Shown here: positions 6,764 through 13,391 of the stretch, piece after piece
Layout: each line of letters starts with the position of its first letter
How positions within the stretch are numbered: position 1 is the first letter of the stretch
Assembly: GCA_964487155.1 (NCBI GenBank)
Contig: CAZAQB010000092.1
Location: forward strand, 1-13,757
Direction of reading: 5' to 3'
DNA: 13,757 bases
Source of the DNA: CAZAQB01 sp964487155
GTDB taxonomy: Bacteria > Pseudomonadota > Gammaproteobacteria > Nitrococcales > Nitrococcaceae
Made by a program: the position numbers and the translations under genes
The notes under the pieces: model-generated
Databases searched by the model: none
Seen by the model: only the letters and a program-made list of their open reading frames with translations
What the model was told of the DNA's origin: nothing

Positions 6764-7930
6764 ATGACCACTCCCCTGGTGATCGACGACACCACGCTGC
6801 GCGACGGCGAGCAGTCCGCCGGCGTCGCCTTCAGTCTTGACGAGCGCCTGGCCATCGCCCGGGCGCTGGACGCCGCCGGCGTCGAGGAGCTGGAGGTGGG
6901 CATCCCCGCCATGGGCCCGGAGGAATGCGACGAGATCGGGGCGGTAGCGGCCCTGGGCCTGCGGGCACGGCTGCTGGTGTGGAGCCGCATGCGCGCCGAC
7001 GACCTGGCGGTCTGTGGCGGGCTCGGCGTCGCCATGGTGGACCTGTCCATCCCGGTGTCCGAGCAGATGATTCGCCGCAAGCTGGGCCGGGACCGCCGCT
7101 GGGTGCTTGACTGCATCGGGCGCCACGTGGCGGCGGCCCGGGAGCTGGGCCTGGAGGTCGGAGTCGGCGGCGAGGACGCCTCCCGGGCCGACCCCGATTT
7201 TCTGCTGCGGGTGGCGGAGGTCGCCCAGGCCGCCGGCGCCAGGCGCCTGCGCATCGCCGACACCGTGGGCGTCATGGAGCCCTTCGGCGTGGCGGAGTTG
7301 TTCCGCCGGCTGCGTGCCGGCTGCGACCTGGAACTGGAGATGCACGCCCATGACGACCTGGGGCTCGCCACGGCCAACACCCTGGCGGCCGCGGTCTCCG
7401 GCGCCACCCACCTGAACACCACGGTGAACGGGCTCGGCGAGCGCGCCGGCAACGCCGCCCTGGAGGAAGTGGTGATGGGCCTGCGCCGGCTGCACGGCAT
7501 CGACACCGGCGTGCGCAGCGCCGCCCTGCCGGCGCTGAGCCAGCTGGTGGCTGCGGCCTCGGGCCGCCCGCTGTCCTGGCACAAGAGCCTGGTGGGGGAA
7601 GGGGTCTTCACCCACGAGGCGGGGATTCACGTGGACGGGCTGATCAAGGACCCGGCCAACTACCAGGGGGTGGACCCGGCGGACCTGGGCCGCCGCCACA
7701 GCATGGTGCTGGGCAAGCACAGCGGGCCCCGGGCGCTGGTGCGGGCGTTCCGCGCCCTGGGCGTGGAGCTGGACCCCCAGCGCATCCGGGACACCCTGAC
7801 CCTGCTGCGCCGCTTCGTGGTCCGTCACAAGCGCACGCCGCAACCGGCGGAGCTGCTGGCCCTGGCCGGCGCCCTGATGCCGGCGGCGGCGGATGGGCCC
7901 GATGTGGCGGGCGCCCGGGTGGAGGACTGA
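6764..7930 (+). CDS. nifV: Homocitrate synthase NifV
   Basis: NifV condenses acetyl-CoA with 2-oxoglutarate to give R-homocitrate, the organic ligand of FeMo-cofactor. The 388-aa protein belongs to the DRE-TIM metallolyase (alpha-IPM/homocitrate synthase) family. The barrel opens with DDTTLRDGEQSAGVAFS (8-24). Metal-binding His194 and His196 lie in EMHAHDDLG, followed by GLGERAGNAALEE (223-235). The C-terminal signatures GEGVFTHEAGIHVDGLIK and GKHSG are also present. The ATG at 6764 is 4 bases after the nifS stop and places the DTTLRDGEQ motif near the N terminus, as in the family; the frame is open further upstream, inside nifS, but that part reads as Arg/Trp-rich antisense-like noise. Confidence 0.96.
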   Translation: MTTPLVIDDTTLRDGEQSAGVAFSLDERLAIARALDAAGVEELEVGIPAMGPEECDEIGAVAALGLRARLLVWSRMRADDLAVCGGLGVAMVDLSIPVSEQMIRRKLGRDRRWVLDCIGRHVAAARELGLEVGVGGEDASRADPDFLLRVAEVAQAAGARRLRIADTVGVMEPFGVAELFRRLRAGCDLELEMHAHDDLGLATANTLAAAVSGATHLNTTVNGLGERAGNAALEEVVMGLRRLHGIDTGVRSAALPALSQLVAAASGRPLSWHKSLVGEGVFTHEAGIHVDGLIKDPANYQGVDPADLGRRHSMVLGKHSGPRALVRAFRALGVELDPQRIRDTLTLLRRFVVRHKRTPQPAELLALAGALMPAAADGPDVAGARVED

Positions 7931-7933
7931 CCC

Positions 7934-8266
7934 ATGGCTGAAAACAGCAATCTGCACGACGCGGAGCCGGAGAGCGCCGAGGCCATCCTGGAGCACTACG
8001 GCGTGGCCTACGACCCGGAGCTGGTGCGCAGCCGGCGGCTGCACATTCTGCGCCGCTTCCACGACCTGCTGCGCCAGGCCGGGGTAGCGGATCCCGACCA
8101 GAGGGAACCCGCCTTCGGCGCCGGCCTGCTGCAGCAGGCCTACCGCGAGGTGGCCTCGGGCCAGATCGGTGCCGCCGACCTCATCAACCGGGCGGCCGCG
8201 CCGTCGGCAGAGCAGCCCCTGCAGTTCGGCGGCCGGCGAAGGGTGGAGACCGATCATGATGGTTGA
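7934..8266 (+). CDS. nifW: Nitrogenase stabilising/protective protein NifW
   Basis: This is a small cytoplasmic protein (110 aa) matching the NifW family, which associates with the MoFe protein and is linked to its maturation or protection from oxygen. The recognisable core is AEAILEHYGVAYDPELV followed by RLHILRRFHDLLRQ (residues about 15-48), then LLQQAYREV (65-73); known NifW proteins have the same order. The tail from about residue 85 is Ala/Arg-rich and unconserved. The ATG has GGAGG 8 bases upstream, at the end of nifV, 3 bases after its stop. The end overlaps the nifZ start by 11 bases. The position between nifV and nifZ agrees with the Azotobacter order (nifUSV-cysE1-nifWZM), without cysE here. 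Confidence 0.87.
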   Translation: MAENSNLHDAEPESAEAILEHYGVAYDPELVRSRRLHILRRFHDLLRQAGVADPDQREPAFGAGLLQQAYREVASGQIGAADLINRAAAPSAEQPLQFGGRRRVETDHDG

Positions 8267-8765
8267 GGCCGACGAAGTGCACTTCGAGTACGGCGCGGCA
8301 GTCCGCGTGCGCCGCCCCATCCGCAACGACGGCACCTTTCCCGGCGAGCCAACCGGCGCGCTGCTGGTGCGCCGGGGCAGCGTGGGTTATGTGGTGGACC
8401 GCGGCCTGTTCCTGCAGGATCAGGTGATCTATACGGTGCATTTCCCCGCCGACGGCCGCCGGGTGGGCTGCCGAGCTGAGGAACTCCAGCCGGCGGCGGA
8501 CCCCTGGGTACCGACGCGCTTCGACCGGCGGGACCGGGTGCGCTGCACCCGCCACCTGGCTGTAGCCGGAGAAATCGTGGCCCCACTCGGATCGGAGGGG
8601 AAGGTGCTGGAAGTGCACACGGAGCAGCCCGGCGAAACGCGCTACACAGTGAGCTTCAACGGCCGTGTCCTGGAGCTGCCGGAGACGGCACTGGAGTTGG
8701 CAGAGCCCGGCACGGCCAGCGGAGATCTGGTGGCCGAAGGTCAGACCCCGGATGAACACAGATAA
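8256..8765 (+). CDS. nifZ: MoFe-protein maturation protein NifZ
   Basis: NifZ assists conversion of the P-cluster precursor in the NifDK tetramer. The 169-aa protein has two related SH3-like units. The first (about 11-77) carries the family signature PIRNDGTFPG, LLVRRGSVGYV, FLQDQVIYTVHF and GCRAEEL. The second (about 88-148; RDRVRCTRHLAVAGEI, GSEGKVLEVH, RYTVSFNG) is a weaker copy. The start is one of two adjacent ATGs (8256 or 8259); GGTGGAG at 8242-8248 favours either, and both overlap nifW. The last residues (PDEHR) and stop lie in a short repeated motif, GATGAACACAGATAA, also found at the end of the amidotransferase gene near 12050. It is the last gene of the nif operon; nifM does not follow. 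Confidence 0.92.
   Translation: MMVEADEVHFEYGAAVRVRRPIRNDGTFPGEPTGALLVRRGSVGYVVDRGLFLQDQVIYTVHFPADGRRVGCRAEELQPAADPWVPTRFDRRDRVRCTRHLAVAGEIVAPLGSEGKVLEVHTEQPGETRYTVSFNGRVLELPETALELAEPGTASGDLVAEGQTPDEHR
8751..8763 (+). repeat. Copy 1 of the GATGAACAC[A/G]GAT motif, overlapping the nifZ stop
   Basis: GATGAACACAGAT differs by one base from 12045-12057 and appears inverted, with two differences, at 12196-12208. Here it encodes the nifZ C terminus (Asp-Glu-His-Arg) and its T begins the TAA stop codon. The same frame is used at the amidotransferase stop. Confidence 0.55.
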
Positions 8766-8801
8766 GCAAACAGGCGCAGGGGGCTCGAACGCGCGGGTGC
8801 C

Positions 8802-9227
8802 TCAGCTGCAGAACTGGTGCAGCAGCAGCCCGCGCAGGGCCTGCAGGCCCTGGTAGCCATGGCGCTCGGTCACGGCAAGGGGGGGCTGGCCGCCGAAGGC
8901 ATCGCTGGGTGTGGTGAGCCAGAGTCGCTGGTGCTGCTCGGACTCGGGATGCAGGCGCCGCAGCAGCCCATCGATTTCCAGAAGCAGAACGGCCCGTTGC
9001 AGGCACTGCTCGTCGCACGGCAGGGGTTCGCCCCGGCGGTGGGCCTCCAGGCGGTGCGGGGCCAGCCCCAGCAGGGCGGCCCGCTCGGTATCGGACAGCT
9101 TCCAGCGATCAAGGACTCCCAGCACCAGCGGGCCGGCACTGCGCAGCGATGCCTGGGCCTCGGCAGGGGGCATGATGGATGACGGGTTGTGGTGCGTGCG
9201 CTGCAAAGCGTCCTCGCAGGCGGTCAT
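8802..9227 (-). CDS. Orphan MbcA/ParS/Xre-type antitoxin-domain protein
   Basis: The 141-aa protein resembles the antitoxin Xre/MbcA/ParS family, whose members bind DNA and neutralise RES-domain (NAD-degrading) toxins. Residues about 35-65 (LGVLDRWKLSDTERAALLGLAPHRLEA) look like the helix-turn-helix part. Residues about 78-135 (QRAVLLLEIDGLLRRLHP, WLTTPSDAFGGQPPLAV, HGYQGLQALRGLL) match the toxin-binding C-terminal domain with its Phe-Gly-Gly-x-x-Pro-Leu core. The start is uncertain: the ATG at 9227 lacks a good ribosome-binding site, a TTG at 9245 and an ATG at 9173 are possible, and all keep both domains. It is convergent with nifZ (37-base gap), so no toxin gene follows in its own operon. 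It may be a solitary regulator or a relic of a broken toxin-antitoxin pair. Confidence 0.65.
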   Translation of the reverse strand: MTACEDALQRTHHNPSSIMPPAEAQASLRSAGPLVLGVLDRWKLSDTERAALLGLAPHRLEAHRRGEPLPCDEQCLQRAVLLLEIDGLLRRLHPESEQHQRLWLTTPSDAFGGQPPLAVTERHGYQGLQALRGLLLHQFCS

Positions 9228-9368
9228 GACAGAGTTGTGACGCAATCCACCAAGTATGCATGTTGGCGGTGAGGATGCCAGCAGACGCCGTGCGTGGAAT
9301 ATCCGTCAAATCGGATCGACCCGCTGCCGGCAGCCTCGGCGGACCCGATTGGCACCGGCTCTCTCAGA

Positions 9369-9676
9369 GGGTGTTTACAAAAAAACCGGGGCCTCATGGT
9401 CCGGCGTCCGCCTACGAGGCGCTGCCCCGCCGGTGCTCTGGGTCTCGGCACGGCCTTGGGCAGGCCCGCCGTAGCCCCACGTTGCGAAGAAACGTGGGGG
9501 TCGGGGTATCAAAGGCCACCCTGTTCAGGGTCCAGCCTCCTGGCTGACCCAGGCTTGGCGGGCTGTGCCACCGCCCAATGGCACGTTTCTTCGCAACCTG
9601 CCCTACGGCGGGCTTCGACCGTCGGCCGGTGGGGTTATCGGTGGCGCAGGTCGAGGGGGTTGTTTTGTAAACACCC
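9369..9676. mobile_element. MITE-like non-autonomous element, 308 bp, with 19-bp TIRs
   Basis: The ends are GGGTGTTTACAAAAAAACC (9369-9387) and its inverted counterpart (9658-9676), identical at 18 of 19 positions. The 7-bp direct repeat TCTCAGA flanks both sides (9362-9368 and 9677-9683), a clear target-site duplication. No transposase-sized protein-like reading frame is inside. Further inverted repeats lie within: CCCGCCGTAG (9465-9474) with 9603-9612, GTTGCGAAGAAACGTG (9481-9496) with 9582-9597, and a central hairpin at 9528-9550. This is the structure of a miniature inverted-repeat element mobilised by a transposase elsewhere. The parent insertion-sequence family was not identified. The right-hand duplication contains the stop codon of the outer-membrane gene, which is left intact. 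Confidence 0.85.
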
Positions 9677-9678
9677 TC

Positions 9679-10302
9679 TCAGAAGCGGTAGCGGAAACCG
9701 GCGGAGAGCACGGGCGTGTAGCTCATGCCTTCGAAGAAGCTGCCCAGGCGTCCATCCAGGGTGCCGGAGGCATTTGCCGGGCCGTCCGTGGTTTCTCCGG
9801 CGTCACCCGCCGGTAGCGCCTCGAACGCCAGGCCGAGGTCCAGCTGCAGCCCGAACCGGCCCTCACTGCCGAACTCGTTGCTGAGGCCCAGCCCGAAGTA
9901 CGGGGAGACGCTCTGCTGCTCCTCCAGCATGCGCTCGCGGGGCCGGGCGGAGTCGGACGCTTCCACGTCACGGTAGCTGCTGTCGACCCCGTAGAGTGCA
10001 CCGCCGGTCAAGCGCAGCCCCCAGGGACTGAACGACCAGTCAACGAGGGCGCTGGCGGAGAACTCCTCGGCCCAGGATTCCGATACCAGGGGCTGGCCCC
10101 GGAGGTGCTGGTGGTGCGCGTGGCCGGAAGCGATGCCGAAGCGAAGATTGAGGCGGTCAGTGAGGTGGCGCACCAGCTCGAGGCGGTTGCGGAAGGGCGA
10201 ATCCTCGCCGTGGAGGTCCAACAGGTCGCCGGCACGGGCGGTTGCCGGCACCCCCAGGGTGGAGCCCAGCAACAGTAGCAGAAATACAACCCGCCAAGTC
10301 AT
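9679..10302 (-). CDS. Small outer-membrane beta-barrel protein, unknown function
   Basis: This is a predicted outer-membrane protein of 207 aa. Residues 1-24 form a signal peptide (MTWRVVFLLLLLGSTLGVPATARA, with likely cleavage after ARA). The mature part alternates amphipathic beta strands (LNLRFGIASG, WGLRLTGGALYG, SVSPYFGLGLSNEFG, RFGLQLDLGLAFE) and ends TPVLSAGFRYRF. The terminal Phe is the usual signal for Bam-mediated insertion. The SPYFGLG and FGLQLDLG stretches recall a common uncharacterised proteobacterial barrel family. The ATG at 10302 was chosen because it begins the signal peptide and has GGA 8 bases upstream; the frame remains open to 10506 but upstream residues are not signal-like. 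It is divergent from the Nudix gene, and the MITE abuts its stop. Confidence 0.8.
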   Translation of the reverse strand: MTWRVVFLLLLLGSTLGVPATARAGDLLDLHGEDSPFRNRLELVRHLTDRLNLRFGIASGHAHHQHLRGQPLVSESWAEEFSASALVDWSFSPWGLRLTGGALYGVDSSYRDVEASDSARPRERMLEEQQSVSPYFGLGLSNEFGSEGRFGLQLDLGLAFEALPAGDAGETTDGPANASGTLDGRLGSFFEGMSYTPVLSAGFRYRF

Positions 10303-10478
10303 CACGTCGTTCCGCTCGACTCGCAGTCCCAGGATTTCAACGGGTTGCCACTCGCTGGTGATTTGGCTTCCCGCCACAATCGAAAGACTATCATCGGTAG
10401 CCGCAAATTGTGAGGGGTCCAAAGACGTTTCCGCTATGGGGCAGGCAGGACCCGACCAGCGGTAGATATACTGGCGCC

Positions 10479-11141
10479 ATGAGCGAGTCGAATGGAGTTC
10501 CGGCAACGGACCCGCAGACCGTTGTCGAGCGGCTGCGCCACGGTGGCTGGCAGAATCGATGCACCGACGAGTTGGGTGGCGAACCGCTGGTGCCGGCGGC
10601 GGTGCTGGTCCCTTTGGTGGAGCGCCCGGACGGGTTGCGCGTGGTACTCACCCGGCGCACCGACCATCTGCGCCTGCACGCCGGACAGATCAGCTTCCCG
10701 GGCGGCCGCATCGAAGCGGGGGATGCCTGCGCCCGGGCGGCCGCCCTGCGCGAGGCGGAGGAGGAAATCGGCCTCGCGCCCTCCCAGGTGGAGGTGCTGG
10801 CGACCCTGCCCCGCTACCGCACCGGCACCGGCTTCGTGATCACGCCGCTGGCCGGGCTGGTGGCCACCGGCGCGGTGTTCCGTGCGGACCCGTTCGAGGT
10901 GGCCGAGGTGTTCGAGGTGCCCCTCGCGTTCGCCCTGGACCCAGCCAACCATCGGCCCATGGAGCACGCGGCAAGGGGGCGTAGATACCTATTGCATTCA
11001 ATACCGTATAGACACTACTTCATCTGGGGTGCAACTGCGGGCATGCTCCGGGATCTGAGCCGGCTGCTGGCGGGCCTGCCGGTGGAGCCTCAGGAGGCGC
11101 GTGTGCTTGCGCCCCGGCGACGCGGCGGCGGCGGCTCGTGA
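10479..11141 (+). CDS. NudL-type CoA pyrophosphatase (Nudix hydrolase)
   Basis: This probable cytoplasmic enzyme hydrolyses the pyrophosphate bond of coenzyme A or acyl-CoA to 4'-phosphopantetheine and 3',5'-ADP. The 220-aa protein has the subfamily signature VVLTRRTDHLRLHAGQISFP (55-74) followed by GGRIEAGDACARAAALREAE and then EEIGL, as in E. coli NudL. The Nudix box REAEEEIG (91-98) is complete; the upstream Glu of the general box is replaced, as in NudL. The C terminus (YFIWGATAGMLRDLSRLL) is also conserved and is followed by a Gly/Arg-rich tail. The ATG fits the family N terminus, but no clear ribosome-binding site is seen. Codons 169-178 are strikingly AT-rich with rare codons. The next gene begins 24 bases downstream. 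Confidence 0.9.
   Translation: MSESNGVPATDPQTVVERLRHGGWQNRCTDELGGEPLVPAAVLVPLVERPDGLRVVLTRRTDHLRLHAGQISFPGGRIEAGDACARAAALREAEEEIGLAPSQVEVLATLPRYRTGTGFVITPLAGLVATGAVFRADPFEVAEVFEVPLAFALDPANHRPMEHAARGRRYLLHSIPYRHYFIWGATAGMLRDLSRLLAGLPVEPQEARVLAPRRRGGGGS
10981..11013. repeat. AT-rich palindromic patch inside the Nudix gene
   Basis: TATTG (10990-10994) and CAATA (10999-11003) form a perfect inverted repeat around CATT, and the outer arms GTAGATAC (10981-10988) and GTATAGAC (11006-11013) match in 6 of 8 positions. The patch is coding and uses AGA, CTA, TTG, TCA, ATA, TAT and AGA, codons nearly absent from the surrounding GC-rich genes. It could be an operator or recombination site, or chance. Confidence 0.45.
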
Positions 11142-11165
11142 ACCGGAAACGGCGGAGGTCGGCTC

Positions 11166-12059
11166 GTGTGTGAACTGCTCGGCATGAGCGCCAACACGCC
11201 CACCGATATCTGCTTCAGCTTTACCGGGCTGATGCAGCGCGGCGGGCGCACCGGGCCGCACCGCGACGGCTGGGGCATTGCCTTCTACGAGGACCGGGGC
11301 TGCCGCATGTTCCACGACCCCCGATCCAGCGTGGACTCGGAGATCGCCCGGCTGATCCAGCGCTACTCCATCAAGAGTTGCGCGGTGCTCTGCCACATCC
11401 GCAAGGCGACTCACGGCAGAGTGGCGCTGGAGAACACTCACCCGTTTCAGCGGGAGCTCTGGGGCCGGCCGTGGACCTTCGCCCACAACGGCCGCCTGAC
11501 GGGCATCAAGAAGTATCCCCTGGCCCACTATCACCCCTACGGCACCACCGACAGCGAGTACGCCTTCTGCTGGCTGCTGGACCGGCTGCGGCAACGTTTC
11601 GCCCGGCGCCCCGCAAGACCCGGCACCCTGTGGCGCTTCGTTGCCACGCTGACCCGTGAACTCCACTCCCTCGGCAGCTTCAATATGCTGATGAGCGACG
11701 GCCGGCACCTGTACGCTTTCTGCAGCACCCAGCTCCACTGGCTGACCCGCTGCGCGCCGTTCGGCGAGGCGGCCCTGCTGGACGCGGAGATGCAGGTGGA
11801 CTTCTCCCAGCTCACCACCCCGCAGGACGTCGTCACGGTGATCGCCACCCGCCCGCTGACCACCAACGAGCAGTGGAATCCGATCCCGGTGGGATCGCTG
11901 GTGGTGTTCGACCACGGTTTCCCCACTGAAGTGACCCTGGACAACCGGCTGGTGGAGCTGCCGGTGCGCCATCCCCGGCTGGGCACACCGGTGCCACGCC
12001 GTTCGAGCGCCGGGCGTTCGCAGGGGCCGCATGAATCGGCCGCAGATGAACACGGATGA
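11166..12059 (+). CDS. Class II glutamine amidotransferase, YafJ type
   Basis: This is an N-terminal-nucleophile amidotransferase domain protein of 297 aa, closely resembling E. coli YafJ, whose substrate is not established. The start is GTG, giving Met-Cys2; Cys2 becomes the catalytic N terminus after Met removal. Conserved stretches are MCELLGMSAN (1-10), GPHRDGWGIAFYE (30-42), HIRKAT (77-82), ENTHPFQRELWG (89-100), FAHNG (105-109) and TTDSEYAFCWLL (127-138). GGAGG lies 7 bases before the GTG, and starting elsewhere would bury the nucleophile. Compared with about 255 aa in E. coli it has a longer, Arg/Pro-rich tail from about residue 255. The last residues and stop (DEHG) lie within the terminal repeat of the element at 12038-12215. 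It may be co-transcribed with the Nudix gene. Confidence 0.92.
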   Translation: MCELLGMSANTPTDICFSFTGLMQRGGRTGPHRDGWGIAFYEDRGCRMFHDPRSSVDSEIARLIQRYSIKSCAVLCHIRKATHGRVALENTHPFQRELWGRPWTFAHNGRLTGIKKYPLAHYHPYGTTDSEYAFCWLLDRLRQRFARRPARPGTLWRFVATLTRELHSLGSFNMLMSDGRHLYAFCSTQLHWLTRCAPFGEAALLDAEMQVDFSQLTTPQDVVTVIATRPLTTNEQWNPIPVGSLVVFDHGFPTEVTLDNRLVELPVRHPRLGTPVPRRSSAGRSQGPHESAADEHG

Positions 12060-12215
12060 ACTGGATGAGAGAGCCAGGGGCGGCCGGCAAGGCGGTGAGC
12101 GATGCTGTCCGCATCAGCCTGTCAAAGGCGGGCTGATGCAGCAAGTTCCCCTACGGTTCTATTTGGCCTCGGGGCCTTCCCGCATATCTGAGTGAATCTG
12201 CGTTCATCTGCGGCC
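12038..12215. repeat. Inverted-repeat element of 178 bp between convergent genes
   Basis: GGCCGCAGATGAACACGGAT (12038-12057) and the inverted 12196-12215 match at 18 of 20 positions. Between them is a strong hairpin: GCATCAGCC (12111-12119) pairs perfectly with GGCTGATGC (12131-12139) around 11 bases. The left end holds the amidotransferase stop codon; the right end lies 26 bases from the end of the convergent DUF2333 gene. No target duplication or T-run is seen. It may be a small dispersed repeat or a bidirectional transcription or mRNA-end structure. Confidence 0.6.
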
Positions 12216-12241
12216 CCAGTTTCGCGGCGCCGGTCCGCCGC

Positions 12242-13327
12242 TCACCCATCGGCCAGCAGCTTGCGCAGGTCGATGAGGGCGGCGTTGGCCCGGGCGATGT
12301 AGGAAGCCATGATCAGTGAGTGGTTGGCGAAGATCCCGAAGCCGCTGCCGTTCAGCACCAGAGGGCTCCACAGGGGGCGCTGGGACTGCTCCAGTTCGCG
12401 GATGATCTGTTGCAGGCTGATCAGGGCGTTCTTGTCTTCCAGCACCTCACGGAAATCGCTCTCCACGGCCTTCAGGAAATGCACGATGGCCCAGGTGGAA
12501 CCCCGGGCCTCGAAGAACACGTCGTCGATCTCAAGCCACGGAGTCTGGGTGTAGACCTCGCCGCTGTTCGCCGTGGCCTGCCGTCCCTGGGGTTCGCCGG
12601 CCAGATCGATGTTCAGGCGCACTTCGTCAACACTGGCGCTCAGCCGTTGGGACAGGCTGCCCATGCGCTTGTTCACCAGGTCCAGCCAGTCGGCCAGGTT
12701 GTCCGCCCGGGCATAGAATTGAGTGTTCTGATTGGCCGGGTCGGCCAGCCGGCCCAGGTAGGACTCCAGCGCGGCGATGCCCTTGCGGTACTCGCGCTCG
12801 GTAGGCGGAAACAGCCAGGATTCGCTGTTGAAGCTGAACTGGGGGTCCGCCACCGCCAGGTCGGGGTCCTCGGTGGACTGGGAGCGGGATCGGCTCATGT
12901 CATTGCGCAGTGAGCGGGCCAGATCCCGGGCCTGCACCAGCACTCCGAATTCCCAGTTGGGCATGTTGTCGAGGAACACCGACGGCGGCAGCACGTCATT
13001 GCTCAGGTAGCCGCCCGGTTTCTCCAGCAGCGTTTCCATCACTTCGATGAGCGTCGCCGTGGTCGCGTAGCCTGGCACCTGGTCCGGCTGCACGTCCTCA
13101 CCGGAGCGGGCGCGCGCGGCCTCCACCGGATTGAACAGGTCCGGGGTGCGGCTCCAGTAGAAGCCCACGCCCCAGGCCGCGAGCAGCACCAGCACCAGCA
13201 GGCCGAGGAGAGCCTTGCGGGGGATGCCGCTCCCAGCCCGGGCGGCCTCAGGGTCGGCGTAGGCGTCAATCTCGGGTTCAGCGCCGCGACGGCGCAGCAG
13301 GTTCTTTATTCGGGCCAGGGGATTCAT
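12242..13327 (-). CDS. DUF2333 family membrane-anchored protein
   Basis: This 361-aa protein matches the uncharacterised DUF2333 family of gammaproteobacteria. After a short basic cytoplasmic part (ARIKNLLRRRG) it has one membrane segment at about residues 38-57 (ALLGLLVLVLLAAWGVGFYW). A long, mainly helical periplasmic domain follows, with the family stretches EKPGGYLSNDVLPPSVFLDN, PNWEFGVLVQARDLARSLRN and PWLEIDDVFFEARGSTWAI. No enzymatic motif is visible. The ATG at 13327 was chosen because a GGAG lies 8-9 bases upstream and the topology fits; the frame stays open to 13537, but that part overlaps the neighbouring gene antisense and reads as low-complexity Arg/Ser/Ala. It lies 64 bases downstream of the hydrolase-family gene on the same strand. 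Confidence 0.88.
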   Translation of the reverse strand: MNPLARIKNLLRRRGAEPEIDAYADPEAARAGSGIPRKALLGLLVLVLLAAWGVGFYWSRTPDLFNPVEAARARSGEDVQPDQVPGYATTATLIEVMETLLEKPGGYLSNDVLPPSVFLDNMPNWEFGVLVQARDLARSLRNDMSRSRSQSTEDPDLAVADPQFSFNSESWLFPPTEREYRKGIAALESYLGRLADPANQNTQFYARADNLADWLDLVNKRMGSLSQRLSASVDEVRLNIDLAGEPQGRQATANSGEVYTQTPWLEIDDVFFEARGSTWAIVHFLKAVESDFREVLEDKNALISLQQIIRELEQSQRPLWSPLVLNGSGFGIFANHSLIMASYIARANAALIDLRKLLADG

Positions 13328-13391
13328 CGGCGTGGCTCCGTCGGGGATGGCGGGCATGGCGGCGGCCCCGCCGGCCGCCGGGTGCCAACAG

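Noticed and set aside
9264..9280. Minus-strand GG-N10-GC resembling a sigma54 promoter for the antitoxin-like gene
   Set aside because: Only the -24 part (TGGCAT) is reasonable; the -12 part is CCGCC rather than TTGC, and no TGT-N10-ACA site lies upstream. Chance in GC-rich DNA is likely.
9256..9884. Overlapping plus-strand frames across the MITE
   Set aside because: Arg/Pro/Ser-rich, no protein-like pattern, and they run through inverted repeats; not transposase-like.
10467..10472. TATACT as a -10 box for the Nudix gene
   Set aside because: No matching -35 hexamer, and transcription would begin at the start codon itself; possible as a leaderless start but unsupported.
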